DNA of 64,000 nt, taken from positions 62,966,984 to 63,030,983 of the forward strand of contig NC_088300.1 of assembly GCF_032854445.1 (NCBI RefSeq). The letters run 5' to 3'. This DNA comes from Liolophura sinensis. Taxonomy: Eukaryota; Mollusca; Polyplacophora; Chitonida; Chitonidae. The position numbers and the translations under genes are program-made. Position 1 is the stretch's first letter; each line of letters starts with the position of its first letter. The notes beneath the pieces were generated by a model that was given only the letters and a program-made list of their open reading frames with translations, was not told where the DNA came from and did not search any database. Below are positions 63,301 through 64,000 of this stretch, piece by piece.

Positions 63301-63994
63301 ATTTTAGAAGGAATGATGGATTTACTAAATGAGAAATCCAAACAAGCTATTGAGGCCCAGAAAAAAGTTATAGAGGCGACTAAAAGCCACACGCAACTTC
63401 TCAAGACAGCAATGGATGACAGCTCAGATGTAAGTAGAGTAGACAGTATGTAGACCATGTCCTGATCGTGTACCCTTTTATTGAAGGGTATTCCAGGTGT
63501 TTGTTGCATTAAGATAATGTATGTCAGTGCTGTAGTTTGTTTGGTTAAGTTACAAGTTCTTGTTGTCAGGACTTCGACATGGAAATATTTTTGTTAGTGT
63601 TTCTTATTACATAAGTGCTTCCTTTTCAGGCTTCACCTAGGGCCTTGGAAACATTTTCATGTATGTTCATAAATAAATCACTCAGTCTGTATGAGTTATA
63701 CCTTCATGAATGGACGTCCGTCACAGAGGAAAATTCCCACTATATGAGTTTGATGAATTATACCTTCACAAAGGGACGTCCGTTACAGAAGAAAATTCCC
63801 ACGAAGGCTTTTATTACTGAAGTACAGTATTTTGTTCATTTGTTTGGGAAAAATTTTGTTTCTGCCTGTGAGTTTTGGTTTTTCCCATCTTTCCAGATTC
63901 TTAACAAGGATAACCAGTGGCAAGCTGTAGCCAATGCTTTTGGCAAACGAGAAGATGCTGTGAGAGCCTCCAAGCAACTGGTCAATGATGTCAA
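57296..63994 (+). CDS. IMMT: MIC60/mitofilin, MICOS core subunit (5' part)
   Basis: Inner-membrane protein that forms crista junctions as the core of the MICOS complex. Eight exons are visible: 57296-57334, 59136-59269, 59849-60043, 61674-61749, 62344-62371, 62734-62841, 63290-63429, 63897-63994. They give 272 residues in phase and continue past the right edge; the full protein is usually over 650. The N-terminus MLRLSSNVSTKIRAASLRRA is a clear matrix presequence. A Pro-rich linker follows, then 'GGGVFFKLLGLTTVGIGG' (residues 59-76), which begins the single transmembrane segment with its Gly-rich packing motif. 'YDAEFRKQLESNVPYSKEAM' after it is strongly conserved. From about residue 150 the sequence is Ala/Lys/Glu-rich coiled coil facing the intermembrane space. 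The C-terminal mitofilin signature domain lies outside the window. The human symbol is used for the family. Confidence 0.94.
58747..58800 (+). mobile_element. Family A SINE head fragment
   Basis: 'ggggcctgtgtggctcagtt' and 'ggttagcgtactagcgtcc' give the tRNA-like head with intact box A only; the rest of the element is not recognisable. Confidence 0.65.
58977..59040. repeat. TA tract inside an inverted repeat
   Basis: 'aacttagcta' (58977-58986) and 'tagctaagtt' (59007-59016) flank a TA run. A further direct copy of 'aacttagcta' is at 59031-59040. It lies in MIC60 intron 1, just upstream of exon 2. Confidence 0.9.
59136..59269 (+). CDS. IMMT: MIC60 exon 2: presequence end and Pro-rich linker
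   Basis: Acceptor 'gtttcacag|g', donor 'aa|gtatgg'. It encodes AASLRRAHKQQRCK, then a linker with 'TPAPPAPPPDPTPPPSG'. Confidence 0.88.
59550..59712 (+). mobile_element. Family A SINE copy in MIC60 intron 2
   Basis: 'gagttcaagttcagctcaag' (box B and onward), 'ctggcttcctttccag', and tail 'attcttgagtatgacgtaaa' followed by AAAT units. The head is absent. Confidence 0.8.
59849..60043 (+). CDS. IMMT: MIC60 exon 3: transmembrane segment
   Basis: Acceptor 'cttcccag|a', donor 'ag|gtgagc'. It encodes the GGG-led transmembrane helix and 'EFRKQLESNVPYSKEAMEYI', the best-matching part to MIC60. Confidence 0.97.
61111..61458 (+). mobile_element. tRNA-SINE family B copy with near-TSD
   Basis: The head 'accggccccgatggcatagt' and 'tggtagagcatctgcatc' gives box A; 'agggtcaatcttgggtc' gives box B. 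The body 'cttgcttggcgttcagcatt' follows, with tail 'gttaaaccccaagcactcac' plus (ACTC)n. Flanked by 'gatattgggt' (61101-61110) and 'gatactgggt' (61459-61468). Confidence 0.9.
61674..61749 (+). CDS. IMMT: MIC60 exon 4
   Basis: Acceptor 'tttcctgcag|t', donor 'aag|gtaagc', phase 2 to 0. It encodes SKPPAIAPAEEEPVWKKRQ and onward, a hydrophilic linker. Confidence 0.88.
62344..62371 (+). CDS. IMMT: MIC60 exon 5 (28-nt microexon)
   Basis: Acceptor 'actttgtag|a', donor 't|gtaagt'. It encodes TEPSAEEDK. Support is the good splice sites and exact phase fit to both neighbours rather than homology. Confidence 0.75.
62734..62841 (+). CDS. IMMT: MIC60 exon 6: coiled-coil start
   Basis: Acceptor 'attctttcag|c', donor 'g|gttggt'. 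Its Ala/Lys/Glu-rich sequence ('AKQSAADAKKAEQTKVQMRL') predicts coiled coil. The 108-nt exon has phase 1 on both sides, so it could be skipped in frame. Confidence 0.88.
62905..63115 (+). mobile_element. Family A SINE copy in MIC60 intron 6
   Basis: 'acgctggcttcctctctggg', 'taacttgcggatggtggtgg', 'ccgctgtcatataagtgaaa' and tail 'gcggtgtaaaacatcagtg' with AAAT units. Confidence 0.85.
63290..63429 (+). CDS. IMMT: MIC60 exon 7: coiled coil
   Basis: Acceptor 'tctcgacag|c', donor 'gat|gtaagt'. It encodes 'VILEGMMDLLNEKSKQAIEA', continuing the coiled coil. Confidence 0.92.
63696..63810 (+). repeat. 62-bp tandem duplication in MIC60 intron 7
   Basis: 'ttataccttcatgaatggac' at 63696 recurs as 'ttataccttcacaaagggac' at 63758, and 'aggaaaattcccac' recurs as 'agaaaattcccac'. 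Two diverged units with a 62-base period. Confidence 0.85.
63897..63994 (+). CDS. IMMT: MIC60 exon 8
   Basis: Acceptor 'tctttccag|a', donor 'aa|gtgagg' cut at the window end. It encodes 'NKDNQWQAVANAFGKREDAV', similar to the W-x-x-V...KxRE region of MIC60. Confidence 0.88.
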
Positions 63995-64000
63995 GTGAGG

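Overview
This is a eukaryotic, intron-rich, AT-rich window with no prokaryotic features. Its four recognisable genes are animal genes. It is packed with tRNA-derived SINE copies whose body and tail modules I recall as typical of gastropod and bivalve genomes. I read it as nuclear DNA of a mollusc, or at least a lophotrochozoan, without committing to a species.

Layout. Positions 1-15179 hold no gene I can support and may be upstream sequence or first intron of the ephrin gene. Positions 15180-17218 (+) carry the last five coding exons of a GPI-anchored ephrin, followed by a long 3' UTR to about 20760. Positions 20.8-35.0 kb are a gene-poor, repeat-rich stretch: SINE fragments, a diverged duplicated repeat, a possible retrotransposon protease remnant, a G-quadruplex tract and an 80-bp TA repeat. 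Positions 35177-47774 (+) are a complete six-exon BNIP3/NIX mitophagy receptor (175 aa) with a 9-kb first intron. Positions 52783-56997 (-) are a complete three-exon mitochondrial ribosomal protein bL35m (MRPL35, 194 aa). Positions 57296-63994 (+) are the first eight coding exons of MIC60/mitofilin (IMMT), which runs off the right edge.

All splice junctions in the four models have GT and AG ends and keep phase. The short first exons of BNIP3, MRPL35 and MIC60 were found by matching splice phase and protein N-terminus.

How the genes relate. BNIP3, MRPL35 and MIC60 all act in mitochondria: removal by autophagy, translation, and crista junctions. MRPL35 and MIC60 are head to head with 298 bp between start codons, the same arrangement I recall for human MRPL35 and IMMT. 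This suggests an ancient bidirectional promoter. BNIP3 and MRPL35 are convergent.

The most notable local observations are a SINE inserted 17 bp upstream of BNIP3 exon 3, with its target duplication covering the polypyrimidine tract; a three-unit 60-bp tandem repeat overlapping the acceptor of the LIR-encoding BNIP3 exon; and a 198-bp MITE-like element in the last BNIP3 intron. I found no prokaryote-like defence or otherwise novel gene system.
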